A DNA stretch of 64,000 bases from Zelopaecilomyces penicillatus (lineage: Eukaryota > Ascomycota > Sordariomycetes > Hypocreales > Pseudodiploosporaceae): NCBI GenBank assembly GCA_005765155.1, contig VCCP01000004.1:3844001-3908000 (forward strand). Reading direction: 5' to 3'. Shown here one piece after another: positions 10,823 through 22,254 of the stretch. Below the pieces are notes generated by a model. That model made no database searches. It was not told the DNA's origin and saw only the letters and a program-made list of their open reading frames with translations. The translations under genes were made by a program, and so were the position numbers. Numbering within the stretch: the stretch's first letter is position 1; each line of letters begins with the position of its first letter.

Positions 10823-13800
10823 CAAAAAAAAAAAAAATAGCCGAATAGAGTGGAGCGGAAATGTTTTATCATGCCATATACTCATCCATCGATTGCAGTA
10901 TCTGCCGAAGTGCGGGAATCTTGAGATGACAACCCAAGGACCTTTCCAGCCGTCCCCGCCCGAGTACGGGCGACGATCACCGGAAGCGGGAGCGTTTCTC
11001 GCATCCGTGCGAGCGGGTGCCAGGGCCGCAAACTATAGCAGAAGATGGAGGGCCTGGGCAGAGGGGGCATGCGACATATATGACAGGGGGAAGAAGAGGA
11101 GGTGGAAACTACTGAAGTTGAACGGGATCAAATCGAGGGGCATGATCAACATGAGCTTGGTGCGCTAGACGTATCGCATCGTAGAACGATCCGGAAGCCT
11201 TCGCACGCGGCTGTCGAAGGGCAGAAGTGGCAAAGTCCTTTAACCAATGCTGGATCGAGACTTTCGCAAGCTGTGATGGCAGAGGGAGCAGTTCTCCATC
11301 GTCTATGTGATTGTGGTAAAATGAGGACTGCAATCTAACCCCCCTCGAGTGGGTTCAGTTCACGTCATCAAAGATATATGACGTATATCTTGCTGAGTGT
11401 TATTGAGATTGCCCAAGCCTCAGTGTGTTTGAAGACGTCAACTATTGGCGTTTTTCATATTAATATTTTATAGTTGTAGATTTTCTCTTTCTAGAATGAT
11501 AGTCTGAATAATATTTGTAGCAGGTATATTTTGGGCTTTATGTGACTGCAATTCTGTATCATCTGATATTTCATGTTCAATGGCGAGCTCATCGCTATTT
11601 ACTACTTAAAAATTTGTATATCTACGAACTACGAAGTAAAGTAGCTACAGCCACTGTGGCAATTCGTCTTTGCATCGACTATTGATAGACAATGGCACAC
11701 TAAAATAAAAAAGATCATCACTCGACTTTCTCGTAATCGATGCAATTAGTCCAATACGAAAAACACTTACGAAGTCTGTATACGACGAAATTGTCATTAT
11801 CATGTAGTATACTTTAATGGCAAGACCGTCCAGTCCCAGTAGCTCACCAAGTGCTTTGCAAAAAGAAGCTTCTCCTTACAAGCCGGTTAGTTGAAGCTGT
11901 CTTGGTAAGCTCTGGTGGTTATCAACGGAGAGTTGATGGTTGCTGGTTATGAGGCTGGCCAAACCGTAGCAAAACATCGAGCGACCTTTAGGCGCATCCG
12001 AGGAGCAAGAATGTATAACTATTGACGAGTTGTGTGGGGGGACAGAGCCGTCAGATCCGACCCTGGTCTGGACTCTGCATGGAACCCAGACTGTGCGAAT
12101 TTTCCGTCGACACAAGCAGCTAGGTAGCCTGTAATATTGGCTGAGCGCCGCCCAGCAGGATTCGGAAAGGATCTCGCCCGAGCCCGGACATGCTCGCCTC
12201 GTCTGATTCCGCCCATTTACCTTTTTTTCTTCTTGGAGAAAACGCTTGCCGGTCCATGATGCCGTATTCCCGATGCATGGCGTTTCCTCCGCAGCCGACA
12301 CACAATGGTGCGGTGGCAAGAGGGAAGCGAGGCTTGTTTGGGGGGAATTAGAGTGAATAGGAATGCTTTGGCAACTTGGTCCGTTTGGCAAGGCCCAAAG
12401 GGAGAAACAAAATACATGGCATTAGGAGCGTGGGCAGGTGGTGAGACAAGGCGTCTGACATGACAAGACAGGGTTGGCCCAGTGGTTGGTTTAGCCAGGT
12501 TTAGGCGGCCAGTCTCCCAGATGAGACGTTTTAGCGATGTATATCTCAGCCAGTAATTGTCATCGTGAGCCGCTGTCCATGCGATGAAGCGCCTCTGCTC
12601 TGGTGCTCCATGCGGGCGGGCTCGAGCAGCTGTCAAAATCGCACTGCCAAGAGGCCAGAAAACGGCAATCTGGAAATGGGCTGTTTGCTGGCCCGAGTGG
12701 CGCAAATGGGCGACGAGGGCCTTCGTCTGTCAGAGTCTGGGCACGTCGCTGGACACGTGGTGTGAATAACTGGATGGAGACAAGACTCAAAGGCTCAAGG
12801 GGTGAGTGAGCCTGTGATGGCACGCGACCCACGAGCGATTCGCAGGGGTTTGACTGGCAAACTGGGTCTCCTAGCCTTCCAGCTCTCGTAGCGCAATGAT
12901 GGATGGCCTCCTAAGAATGCCGACGTTGCATCGACAATTAATTCTTCTTTTGTTTGATAGGGTTTCATGTCCCGGGTCTGGTTTGTGTAATCTGTGCAGC
13001 AGAGCCATCGAAAGAATATCTGCCTTGGTGAAGAGACGGATATATTGTGAAACAAACGACCGTATGATGCTATAAATAACAAGCAAGCAAGGAAGGAGGA
13101 TGGAGTTGATGGACATCCCTACCTCTTCGTCCGACGATCTGGGCATTGAGATGTAGCATCTCATCAAGGCCTGGCCCTGTGCCGACTTCCCTATTCGCTA
13201 ATGATGGTTAGCGCACATCGCTCGGAGGCACTCCGTGATTCAGTGAGAGTAGCAAATCTTTTACACTCTGGCTGCCTGTGCCGTTGAAGCCTGCCGGAAG
13301 AGAAAATAGTCATGTATCAAGTGGTGGACACTGCTGTGCTGACTACCTTAGTCACCCATCCCACCGGGGCAAAAGGAAAATGAAAAAGAGATACGAAATG
13401 CCTGAAGTAGGCATCCAAATTTTTGGGCGAGATTCGTGTTTGGAGCTTCCTCTACCGGTAGGTGTAGGTGTATTTACGACCTCGTACGAGCGCATTTCGC
13501 TGGAGGATGCTGTGTTGTCATCAACTGTCGGGCTCTTCTTCGTATTCTGTATTGTGTTGAGCGGAGAAGACGCTCAGCTCAGGGTTCAATGCTGAGAACA
13601 TGAGACCAACCCCCTGATATGTGGCCTGAGGGGGATGCACTACGGGCAGGTACTTTAGCTCGGTGCGTTGCACTTGCTTCCCTGGCAAGCAAAAGGAGGG
13701 CCCCCTACAACTACAGAGGGTTTTTACCTACCGTGGCAACGTACTATGTAGGCAGGTGTAAGCATTGATTGGCATGTTAGCATCAGATCATATGGAGCAG

Positions 13801-14906
13801 CCAGTAAAGCTAGCCGCAATTGATCACACAGCATCATCTGTGGTTGCATGCTTGCGTGGCTGCTTGAACACAGACTCTGTGAGCACGTTCGCGTCTCGAC
13901 CGCCAGGTATTAGCATGTTCACAGCACTGTCTGTCTGTCCAGTGAACGTGCGCTACAATACAGTTAACGTCGGGGCACATTGGTAGGCACTGATCATCGG
14001 CCCTAGCGGTGTCCGGAGCAGGCAATGCGACCGCAAACTTCCAGCAGGTCTGCTGTTTGCTGCAGGGGCCCACCTGCGTTTTGCCCCTAAGATCGCCCAG
14101 CCTTCAGTGGCAGTCCGGCTATTGGGCAGCAGCAGGACAGCTGTGGTCCTCCTCTCGGGTAGTTCGGCAAGCGGCCCAATCGGCACATCCCGGCCGCAAT
14201 TCTGTCCACCACCTTCAGAGCCGATTTTGCCGTTCCCAGACATGGATCTTATCAATTTTGCGCGGGGTTTCGGCCAGCGGCACACCATGGTAATTGTTGT
14301 TGAGTCGCAGTCTCAGTGTCGGTCTCAGGCGCGGGAGGGAGGCAGAGGCTTGCACCTCGCTCCATCACCTTTTCAGTATCAATGACATTATTCTTCTCCA
14401 TCTTCGTCGCCGCCTCTCCTCTTCTTTCCCCTACTTCTCCATCTAGCTGCGCTCTGTCAAACCTCTCGCTCCCTCCGTGAAACGAAAGCGGCCCGCGCCC
14501 CAGGCCTCGAATTCAATTTGCCCCTTCGACTCGACGGCAGACGACGACAACGACGGCGGAGGCAGTATTTGACGAGAAACGAACATCAGAGGTGATATTC
14601 GAAAACACCAAAAATGGGCTGGACTATGGGCCGGCATTAGACGAGAAAACACACGTCACGACGCGCAGACGGGAGCCGACCACCAACGAGTCATTTATGC
14701 AGTTCCTTGACCAAATCACCAGCGATCACGAAGCTAAATCCTCTTGATTTCACGGTTGCACCAGCTCATCAACACTGTCTGTCGGTCTATCATTTTTGCG
14801 TACGAATCGAGTCGATACCGAGCTGGTAAGAAACGACGGAAAGGAAGCGATAACCGATTAGGGTGCCAGCAAAGCCAGATCAACGATAACCTCACAGGTC
14901 ACGACG
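10823..14906. other. 4.1 kb without a supportable gene
   Basis: Composition in the second half is normal for the locus, yet no frame shows a recognisable domain. Frames of 90-170 codons on both strands between 11.9 and 13.1 kb overlap one another, and their predicted residues are Cys/Trp/His/Ser-rich, as is usual for non-coding DNA. An A13 tract sits at 10824-10836. The last 500 nt (14.4-14.9 kb), with pyrimidine-rich stretches, are probably promoter and leader of the gene at 14907. A non-coding RNA or an orphan gene with several introns could be hidden here. Confidence 0.45.
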
Positions 14907-16112
14907 ATGGAACACCTTTCGGTCACAACCGCCATCATTGGCCTGCTGGCCGTAGGCGGCAAGACAATAGACGTCCTCTACGACCTCAACACGTCTCCAC
15001 AAAAGAACACCGCCATTCTCAACAAGACTCTTCAGGAGGTCAGGCAGTGTCGGTCCTCAATTCACGTTCTCTACAAGACACTTTCGCTTCTCGAGGCCGC
15101 TCAGCTGCCCTTTCCCGACCGAGGATCCTGGATCGGTATTGATGATTTGATTGCAACCCTCACCGACACCGTCCTGGCATTTTCTGATCTGCAGGGCATC
15201 TGTCAAGCTTTTGGACAGGGGCAGGGGATGGCAGAACGGACGTCCATGTGCGCACAGTTCGCGTCCAAGTTGGGCAGTCTGTGCGCCCGCATCCGCTATC
15301 ACAACCTCTCGTTGATGATGATAGCGACGATTCTCAAGTGGTGAGTGCTTATTCTATTCCACCGGGCCCAGGGCCGTTTTCCCGTGTTTCTCATTGTCCT
15401 TTTATGACGCGCGCACTTTGCTGACCAAGATTACTGTCAATACAGTCCAAGTGAGGTGGATGCACAGAACAGCCGAATTGGCCTCGAACGGAGAATGACA
15501 AGACTATTAACCTCGACGTCGGATCTGTCTGCTCGCATGCGTAATTTGAAAGATGTATTTGGTGTTCGAGCTCTAGGACGAGGGACTATTCCGAATTATG
15601 CGCCCGCTGCCCAGAACGCTCCTAGGCTACCTGCCGACAGGACATCAGTATCATCTTTATCTTCATCGTCTTCAGCTGGAATACGAGAATCCGGAGAATC
15701 AGATCGTGCTCCGCGAACTCGGGGCTGGTCCGTTCTTGCGAGCTACGCCTTAGCCGATGTCCCTGTTCTGTCCGTTGTGGCTATTCCTGTTACTACTAGC
15801 GAGTTGCGAAACGGCAACGAATTTTACACGTTTGACTTTGCACAGCGAGTCAGTTCCGACCTTGCGCTGCTGATGCAGTGTCAACCTGGCCATGGTACAA
15901 GTAAAATGCTCCGTGAGATTTTGAGCAAACCCATGGCCAACAACGCCGAGATGGATAATACCACCCCCAGCCCCAGTCCCAGTGTGGAAAGAGTGGTAGC
16001 GACCACATCTAGTGCGACTGGGGTGAATAATAATCTGATGAGTGTCAAGAACTCTGCCAAAAAGAAGAGCGCGCTGCGGCATCGGATCCTACCGAGGATG
16101 AAACTCAAATGA
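14907..16112 (+). CDS. Protein with fungal STAND-type N-terminal domain, no NACHT part
   Basis: Exons 14907-15340 and 15446-16112 (intron GTGAGT...TACAG, phase 2) give 366 aa. The start MEHLSVTTAIIGLLAVGGKTI and the following helices (LNKTLQEVRQCRSSIHVLYKTL and so on) have the form of the fungal N-terminal domain seen at the head of STAND/NLR-like proteins (PF17111 type), about residues 1-150. No P-loop or repeat domain follows; the rest is Ser-rich, with a basic tail (KKKSALRHRILPRMKLK). Such stand-alone domains are common in fungi and their role is unknown; in full-length proteins the domain is proposed to work in signalling for incompatibility. The assignment of the N-terminal domain is by pattern, and the second half is unrecognised. 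Confidence 0.7.
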
Positions 16113-16859
16113 CTAACCGTTCGAAGCTGGATGCGGACTTGACGAGAGCTATACCCACGCTCTATTTTTCCCAACACATACCCATACACACACACACACA
16201 CACACACACACGTGCATGCACACGTCTCTCTTTTTCTTTTGATATCTTCTTTGCTTTTCAATAATGGGCGAACGGGCTTCTGACGGTGCTGGGGCATGTC
16301 GAAATAGCATTTAACGATTGTTTTGGGTGAACTTAGAAAGCGGGTGAAGTGTGTACATTTCTACCTTAGGAAAAGGACCAGATGGCGAGTTAAATTTTAC
16401 TGCTGCTATTGCAACTCTCTACCATAATTATCTATATGTAGCAATATTATACATAATTAGGCAAAATATTGTTTGCTATAACTATATGCTGTCGATGGAT
16501 TGAAATGGCACAGGGTGAAGAGGATAGATAAGTATTAGGCATCAACTTTAACCCAGTTATCAATAGTAAAGAAGTTGGTAAATAGGTGTACGATGTAACA
16601 CTGGGTTAGTGTTTACCTACCAGGTCAACATTGTATGTAGTCTGTATCGATGGGCATGAGTTGGATGAGGCAAACCAAAATTCAAGCTTCATTGACTCGC
16701 ATGCTTTCTTGGACTTTGTGTCTCATCATGGAGCATCATTCTTCTTGTCCCCTGCCCTTAACACTGCGGAACTCATACAGCTATCACTTATCATTGGATA
16801 AAGGGCAAAAAGAGGAACTTAAATCGCAGAACAGGTTGTTGCGAACTGCAAAAGGGAAA
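16113..16859. other. 3' flank with CA microsatellite, no gene seen
   Basis: Non-coding DNA between the STAND-type gene and the tRNA. It contains the CA repeat listed separately and an AT-rich stretch at 16.4-16.6 kb. Confidence 0.5.
16186..16211 (+). repeat. (AC)13 microsatellite
   Basis: A perfect dinucleotide AC run of about 26 nt lies shortly after the stop codon of the preceding gene, probably within its 3' UTR. Confidence 0.9.
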
Positions 16860-16932
16860 GGTTCTACCCGGGCTCGAACCGGAGACCTCTTCGGTGTTAA
16901 CGAAGTGTCATAACCAACTAGACCATAGAACC
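16860..16932 (-). tRNA. tRNA-Val (anticodon AAC)
   Basis: The reverse complement folds as a complete 73-nt tRNA without intron. The acceptor arms GGTTCTA and TAGAACC pair perfectly. The D arm is GTCTAGTTGGTTATGAC. The anticodon stem CTTCG/CGAAG encloses loop TTAACAC with anticodon AAC (Val). The T arm CCGG-TTCGAGC-CCGG carries a good B box. The CCA end is not encoded, as expected for a eukaryotic nuclear tRNA. The internal A box (TGGTCTAGTTGG) and B box are the RNA polymerase III promoter. Confidence 0.95.
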
Positions 16933-19507
16933 TGGGTCGATGTCTGAGTCCTCCGTAAGTGTCCCTATCATCATCCTGCTTGGTTGCCCTTTGGATGAAC
17001 TCTCTTGTATATCATATTGAAGTGTTTTAGCAATCGAGAATATGAATGACATTGAAAGTTTGCAATATCATTGTTGGTGGTGGACGTCACTCAGAATACC
17101 TCGTTGCGATGGTGGGGTAGCCGTATGCTGCACAGCTTCCTTGTGCACTTTACGTTCAAAGCCAGAATACTGAGCAAGGGAGGGTGGTCGTCGATCCTTG
17201 CTTCACTAGTGGCTTATTTGAAAGAAGGTATTAATAATGGTTCTCAGCATCCGAAGCTGCTTAGCGGGAAATTCTGACAGAATGAATGGTGGAGATAATA
17301 ATAGTCCCTGGTGGTTTTTGGCAGCATTGCACTTGACTCAGGAAATAATCTGACGAGATTACGGAGATCCTTAGATTTTGGTGAACTTTGTATTGTAAGC
17401 GGGCGGTTTAACAGGCTAAACACTTTGAAGGAAGAGAGACAAACAGGTTATTGCTCAATAACGAGTTGAACAGGTGTCGAAGCTGAAGGGAAACTCGCAC
17501 AAAAAAGTCGCCCTCGGCCTATCGCGCTCTGCATCCGAATTCAGTCAACAACTCGGCGTAGGTAGCGTATGTATAGCGACATGAGGTTGCATTGAGATGC
17601 ATGGACTAGGATAGCAGCGCCCTCAATTGGTCGAGGTTAATGGGTGGGTGAGTATGTGTGTGCCAATTTCCTTGGGGTCTGCAGAGATACTTGCAGGAAA
17701 TACCACAATGCCAACAACACGCTGTCACCTCAGGCAACCCTTTTAACTCATTAACGCGGCCAATAGCGGTTGGTAGAGGGCTTGCTAGGTGCGAGAGAAA
17801 TACCGATTGATCGAAAGTGAATACGAAGTTGAGGAGTTCCGAGGAGTTTGGTTGTGGATAGATAGACGACTACTGTTGCCTGACTTGTGATGGTTGTTGT
17901 TGGTCGGCGAAACGGCGCCCGGCGTAGCCAACCGAAACTGCCTTCTTCTAGTGAGATGCACACCAAAACCCCCAACCCACACCCAACAACAATCAACTTC
18001 CAGGGGCATGAATGCATCGTTCAGCCACACCATGATGCAGAATTTGCCAAGACTTTCCTGAAAGTCCTCCTTGCCGTCGTCTCCCCGCCTCCCCGCTCTT
18101 CTTCTCTCTCTCTCTCCGCACCCAGGAACTCTTCCCATCGCCCAGTTGGGGGCTGCAGCCTTGCCTACCCTGTCTAGAGGGATCCCTGGCCAGAGTTCAA
18201 TAGCGCCATGTTCCTGCAGAATCCTGGCGATGAGCCGTCTTGGCCGAGGTTCACAGTCTGTGTGTGGCGATAATCCGGGGAAAAGGCTCTGACATCTGAT
18301 GGTCCTCCCCGCAGTTCAAGCTGCTTAGACGCAATTCCGGCCCAGGCCGCTCATAGTCGGTGCTGATCCATTTTATACTGGTTGTACGATCATCTTCACG
18401 CGCCTGATATGATGGATACGGTTGCCGCTGGATGCTATCACCCGATTGTCATGACTCTTTCACCATTGAATGTACATGATGACTTCAATCCGACTTCGGG
18501 AATGTTCAACTTTTCTTGCTCGTGTAAAGAAACCAGAAGAGGAGACTGAATCAGGTCGGGTGGTTTTCCTGACAATGGCACCAACGTGCTGGGATACCTA
18601 GCAAGTGCACATGCTTAGTTCCTCACATCTGCATCTCCGGGGTTAGTTGTTGGTGGACCACACAATCGTCGGCCCATGTTGGTGCGGAAGTCGGCATCCC
18701 CTCACTTGACCGAACTCAGCAATGCAGAGGCGACCCAGTTGGTGTGGATTGTGTTGTTCTAGTGTTATGGTCATTCTCCATATGCTTCGGCGCACTGAGA
18801 CCCCAGATAATGAATGAGGATTCATCAGCAATTGAATCACTAGGACTGCTAATTTGACAGAAACAAATAGTCAAGCTATAAATATATAGTGAATGAGACA
18901 TAAAGACTGGATGGAAACTACAGGCTAGGAAATCCATCAAGCCACAGCGCAAGGAAGAGAGTTCCGTTTACAGGGATTGGAACTATGCACATAGGGCAGG
19001 GGTCCTATTCGCTTGGAGATTCAACCTGCTGGTGTGGTGGTCGGTTCTGAATATGGATTATGCCCGTGGCCACCAGCCAATCGCACTGCAACCGATCCAT
19101 CCATTACATCTTTCTTGCTAGAACTACACAGGACGAAGCAACAACATATCGTCGTATACGAGGTCTTCCGGTTGTCAGCCTACCTTAGGTATACAAAGTT
19201 CCTGCGATGACACCCCAAAACGGCATGGGTATGGTTGAATTTGGGTTAGGACAATCTGAGTTGGTGGAAATGAGGCATGATGAATACCTGGAAGGCCATA
19301 TGTTATTCGTCCAAGTCTCTCAAGACTACGACCACGATTTGGCTCGAGTTGCATTGAGGGGTTGAGCTTATATCTACCTCGAGGTTTCCTACCTACTTGC
19401 TTGAGTTTTGCCCCCAGGCTTGTCGAGCACGCTCACCTTGTCCGAAACTTAGAGAATCTATACTTCTGCGTGGACCTTCGAACCCAACAGCAGTGAATCT
19501 CTCCATC
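16933..19507. other. 2.6 kb without a supportable gene
   Basis: Apart from the promoter and leader of the CFEM gene in the last few hundred bases, I see no convincing reading frame. The longest frames (about 90-115 codons near 17.8-18.2 kb, both strands) overlap and look like chance frames. Confidence 0.45.
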
Positions 19508-21768
19508 ATGAGAAGCACTACCAACGCATGGGGCCTCCTGGCTCTGGCTCTCCCTTTTGTGGCAGCAGCCCCCTGCGAGCCAGGTTCTCCTTGCCAGCCC
19601 AGCGCCGATGCCGTGCCCAAATGTGCGACATCCTGCATCAGCTCTGCTGCCGTCACTCATGCAAGCTGTGTCTACGGAAACTTTGAGTGCCAGTGCTCAA
19701 AGCAAGAGATTATCCAGGAGGCAGCTGTTGGGTGTGTTATTGGAGCCTGTGGACTTGATACTGCTCTGCAAGTCTTGCCCGCAGTCAGCTCGCTCTGTGA
19801 TTGTGTCAAGGCAAACCCGTCCACGCCTTGTACAGTCCCAGCAACAACATCGACTGAACCTCCTGTTACAACTGAACCCCCTGTCACCACAGACTATCCG
19901 CCACCCGGGACACCGACCACTGGCCCTATCACCACGGGCCCGGCTTGCCCCTCAGGTTCGCCTTGCCAACCCAGCGCTGATGCCGTGCCAAGATGTGCAA
20001 CATCCTGTATTAGCTCCGCTGCGGTTACCCATGCCAGCTGTGTCTATGGAAACTTTGAATGTCAGTGCGCAAAGCAGGAAATCATCCAAGAAGCAGCTGT
20101 TGGATGCGTCATTGGAGCATGCGGCCTCGATACAGCTTTGCAAGTCCTGCCTGCAGTCAGTGCCCTTTGTGACTGTGTCTCGTCAAACCCGAATACACCT
20201 TGCACATCGGCACCTGGATCCACACCGGAGACACCAGTGACAACGGAGTACCCTCCACCTGGAACAACAGACTATCCTCCTCCCGGAACGACAGAATATC
20301 CCCCTCCTGGATCGACGGACTACCCTCCCCCTGAATCAACAGACTACCCTCCTCCCGGAACACCAACGGGTCCCACCAGCTCTGGACCTAGCTCTTGTAA
20401 CACTGTTTTGCCGTGCCAGCCAAGCGTCGAAGCGGTACCAAAGTGTGCCCAGGCTTGCATCCGCGCCGCTGCAGACAAGAATTCGTGTGTGGAAGGTGAT
20501 TACGGGTGTCAATGCTCAAAGAAGGAAGCCATTCAAGGGGATGCCGTCGGTTGTGTTCTTGGGGCATGTGGTGTTGAGACAGCGCTCAAAGTTCTGCCTG
20601 CCGTCGATGCTCTATGTAAATGCGTTGCTGCCAACCCTGCCACTCCTTGTACTTCTGGTCCTCCAGCAAGCACTCCTCCACCGGGGTCGACCAACACAAA
20701 TGAGCCTCCATCATCTGAACCCGAAACAACCTGCAAGGCTGGTCCTACAACAGACTGCGGCCCTGTAGCTAGCACAGCTGTTCCCTCTTGCGCCCAGGCC
20801 TGTTTCAGCTCTGCTGCGCCCCAGGTTGGCTGTGGTGTTCACGACTATGGATGCCAATGCAAGCCGGACGCCCAAGCTAGCCTTACAAAACTCCTTGTGC
20901 CTTGCGTTGCCACTGCGTGCCCAGCAGCCTCTCTACCCGCTGTCATTGGCGGTGCTAGCTCTGGTAAGCCCTTTCCTTATTCTTACAAGTCCTTTATATA
21001 TAATTATATATAAAACTTAGAATGATACTGACATGGTGTGATCTAGTTTGTGCCTGTGCCTCCGCCGCTCCGAGCCCCGGTGGCTGCTCCGGGACCAACA
21101 ACCCGCCAGACTACCCGACTGTAACCACCCCGCCCGGAAGCACTGGTGGGCCCATCGAGACTGCCGGTCCCGGTTCGTCCTGCAAGCCCGGCACCAAAGA
21201 CTGCGGTGCAGTTGCGACCTCAGCGGTTCCTCAGTGTGCTCAGAAATGCTTTAGCGCAGCAGCACCAAAAGTAAACTGCGATGTTTCTGATTATGGTTGC
21301 CAATGCAAGCCTGATGCGCAGGCGAGCCTTACGAAGCTTTTGGTTCCATGTGTGGCCACTGCTTGCCCCCCCGCGTCCGTTGCCGCTGTCATTGCCGGTG
21401 CCAACTCTGTGTGCGCCTGTGCAAATGCTCCTGCTGGCGGTGATTGCAGCGGTAGTGGAGGCCAGCCGACCGGCGGCAATGGCGGACAGCCTACCGGAGG
21501 AAATGGCGGACAACCTACCGGAGGAAATGGCGGACAACCTACCGGAGGAAATGGCGGACAACCTACTGGCGGAAGTGGTGGACAGCCATCCGGAGGCAAC
21601 GGTGGCGGCGGCGGCGGCGGTGGCGGTGGTGGTGATAACGGCGGCAGTGGTAACCAGCCTCAACCGACTGGACCTCCCGTTGTGGCACCAGGAAGCGGTG
21701 CTCGGTTTGAGATCAGCATTGTTGCGGCTGTTTTCAGCGCCACATGTCTGATTGCCATTATGCTGTGA
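19508..21768 (+). CDS. Secreted GPI-type protein with five CFEM domains
   Basis: Exons 19508-20963 and 21047-21768 (intron GTAAGC...CTAG, phase 1) give 725 aa. A signal peptide (MRSTTNAWGLLALALPFVAA) is followed by five Cys-rich CFEM domains at about residues 22-105, 145-230, 295-385, 408-500 and 530-610, each with the C-x-C core (C-x4-D/N-x2-CQC) and the CVxxAC element. Linkers are Pro/Thr-rich, including five YPPPGT-type repeats, and the stalk before the end is GGNGGQPT repeats. The C-terminus ends in a hydrophobic segment (ISIVAAVFSATCLIAIML), as for a GPI anchor. CFEM proteins of fungi bind haem through an Asp, or act at the wall in adhesion or as effectors. Domains 3-5 keep Asp at the ligand position; domains 1 and 2 have Asn. 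Domains 1 and 2 are near copies, as are 4 and 5, showing pairwise duplication. Confidence 0.9.
20246..20365 (+). repeat. Five 24-nt repeats coding for (D/E)YPPPGTT
   Basis: Five consecutive 24-nt units inside the CFEM gene encode eight-residue Pro-rich repeats (EYPPPGTT, DYPPPGTT and variants). They form the linker between CFEM domains 2 and 3. Third-position changes between units show that the array is not brand new. Confidence 0.85.
21458..21600 (+). repeat. Six 24-nt repeats coding for GGNGGQPT
   Basis: About six 24-nt units encode the Gly/Gln/Pro stalk between CFEM domain 5 and the GPI tail. Central units are identical at the DNA level, which suggests recent expansion and possible length variation between strains. 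A short poly-Gly run (GGC/GGT) follows. Confidence 0.85.
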
Positions 21769-22254
21769 GGGGACTAATGTTATAATTGAGAAAGGAGCAG
21801 AGGTTACAAAAGAGTTTGGCGAGGTACTGCTTGCTATCTTGTTTTAGATATCCAATTCTTCCATACCATGTATTACTACTAATGTTGCCATCTTCTGTGT
21901 AACATGAACAATGTGAATGAAAGTTTTTGCTTTAAATCTCTTCTTTATCGGTGTATGAGTCTTTATAGAACCAACCACCTCGAAATGCCAAGTAGATCTA
22001 TGTGAAGTTTCTGTCTTGAATGAGAGATTTAGATGGTTGGCTTTCATCATCTCAACGAGGCTTTTGGGTGGAGGCACCCCACAATTTGCAGTTGCCCCAA
22101 CCAAAGCTTCCATTGCTTCCCTGCTTACTTATTTCGACCAACTTGAGATTGCATCCATACCTCTCACATCTTTCTTCAAGATATCATTTTCTAGAGTTCA
22201 CTGACGCATACATACACTTTATCTTTAATCCATTGACTCGATACGCATCACATC
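21769..22254. other. Intergenic, no gene seen
   Basis: 3' flank of the CFEM gene and promoter plus leader of the thioesterase gene. Confidence 0.5.

Noticed and set aside
11876..13167. Overlapping open frames of 90-170 codons on the minus strand
   Set aside because: They overlap one another in several frames, have no family motif and show residue make-up typical of non-coding DNA (many Cys, Trp, His, Ser).
13278..13595. 105-codon plus-strand frame
   Set aside because: No motif, no supporting splice sites or start context; residues look random.
19557..20240. 227-codon plus-strand frame inside the CFEM gene
   Set aside because: Shadow frame of the repeat-rich CFEM coding sequence; it lacks the Cys pattern and any independent motif.
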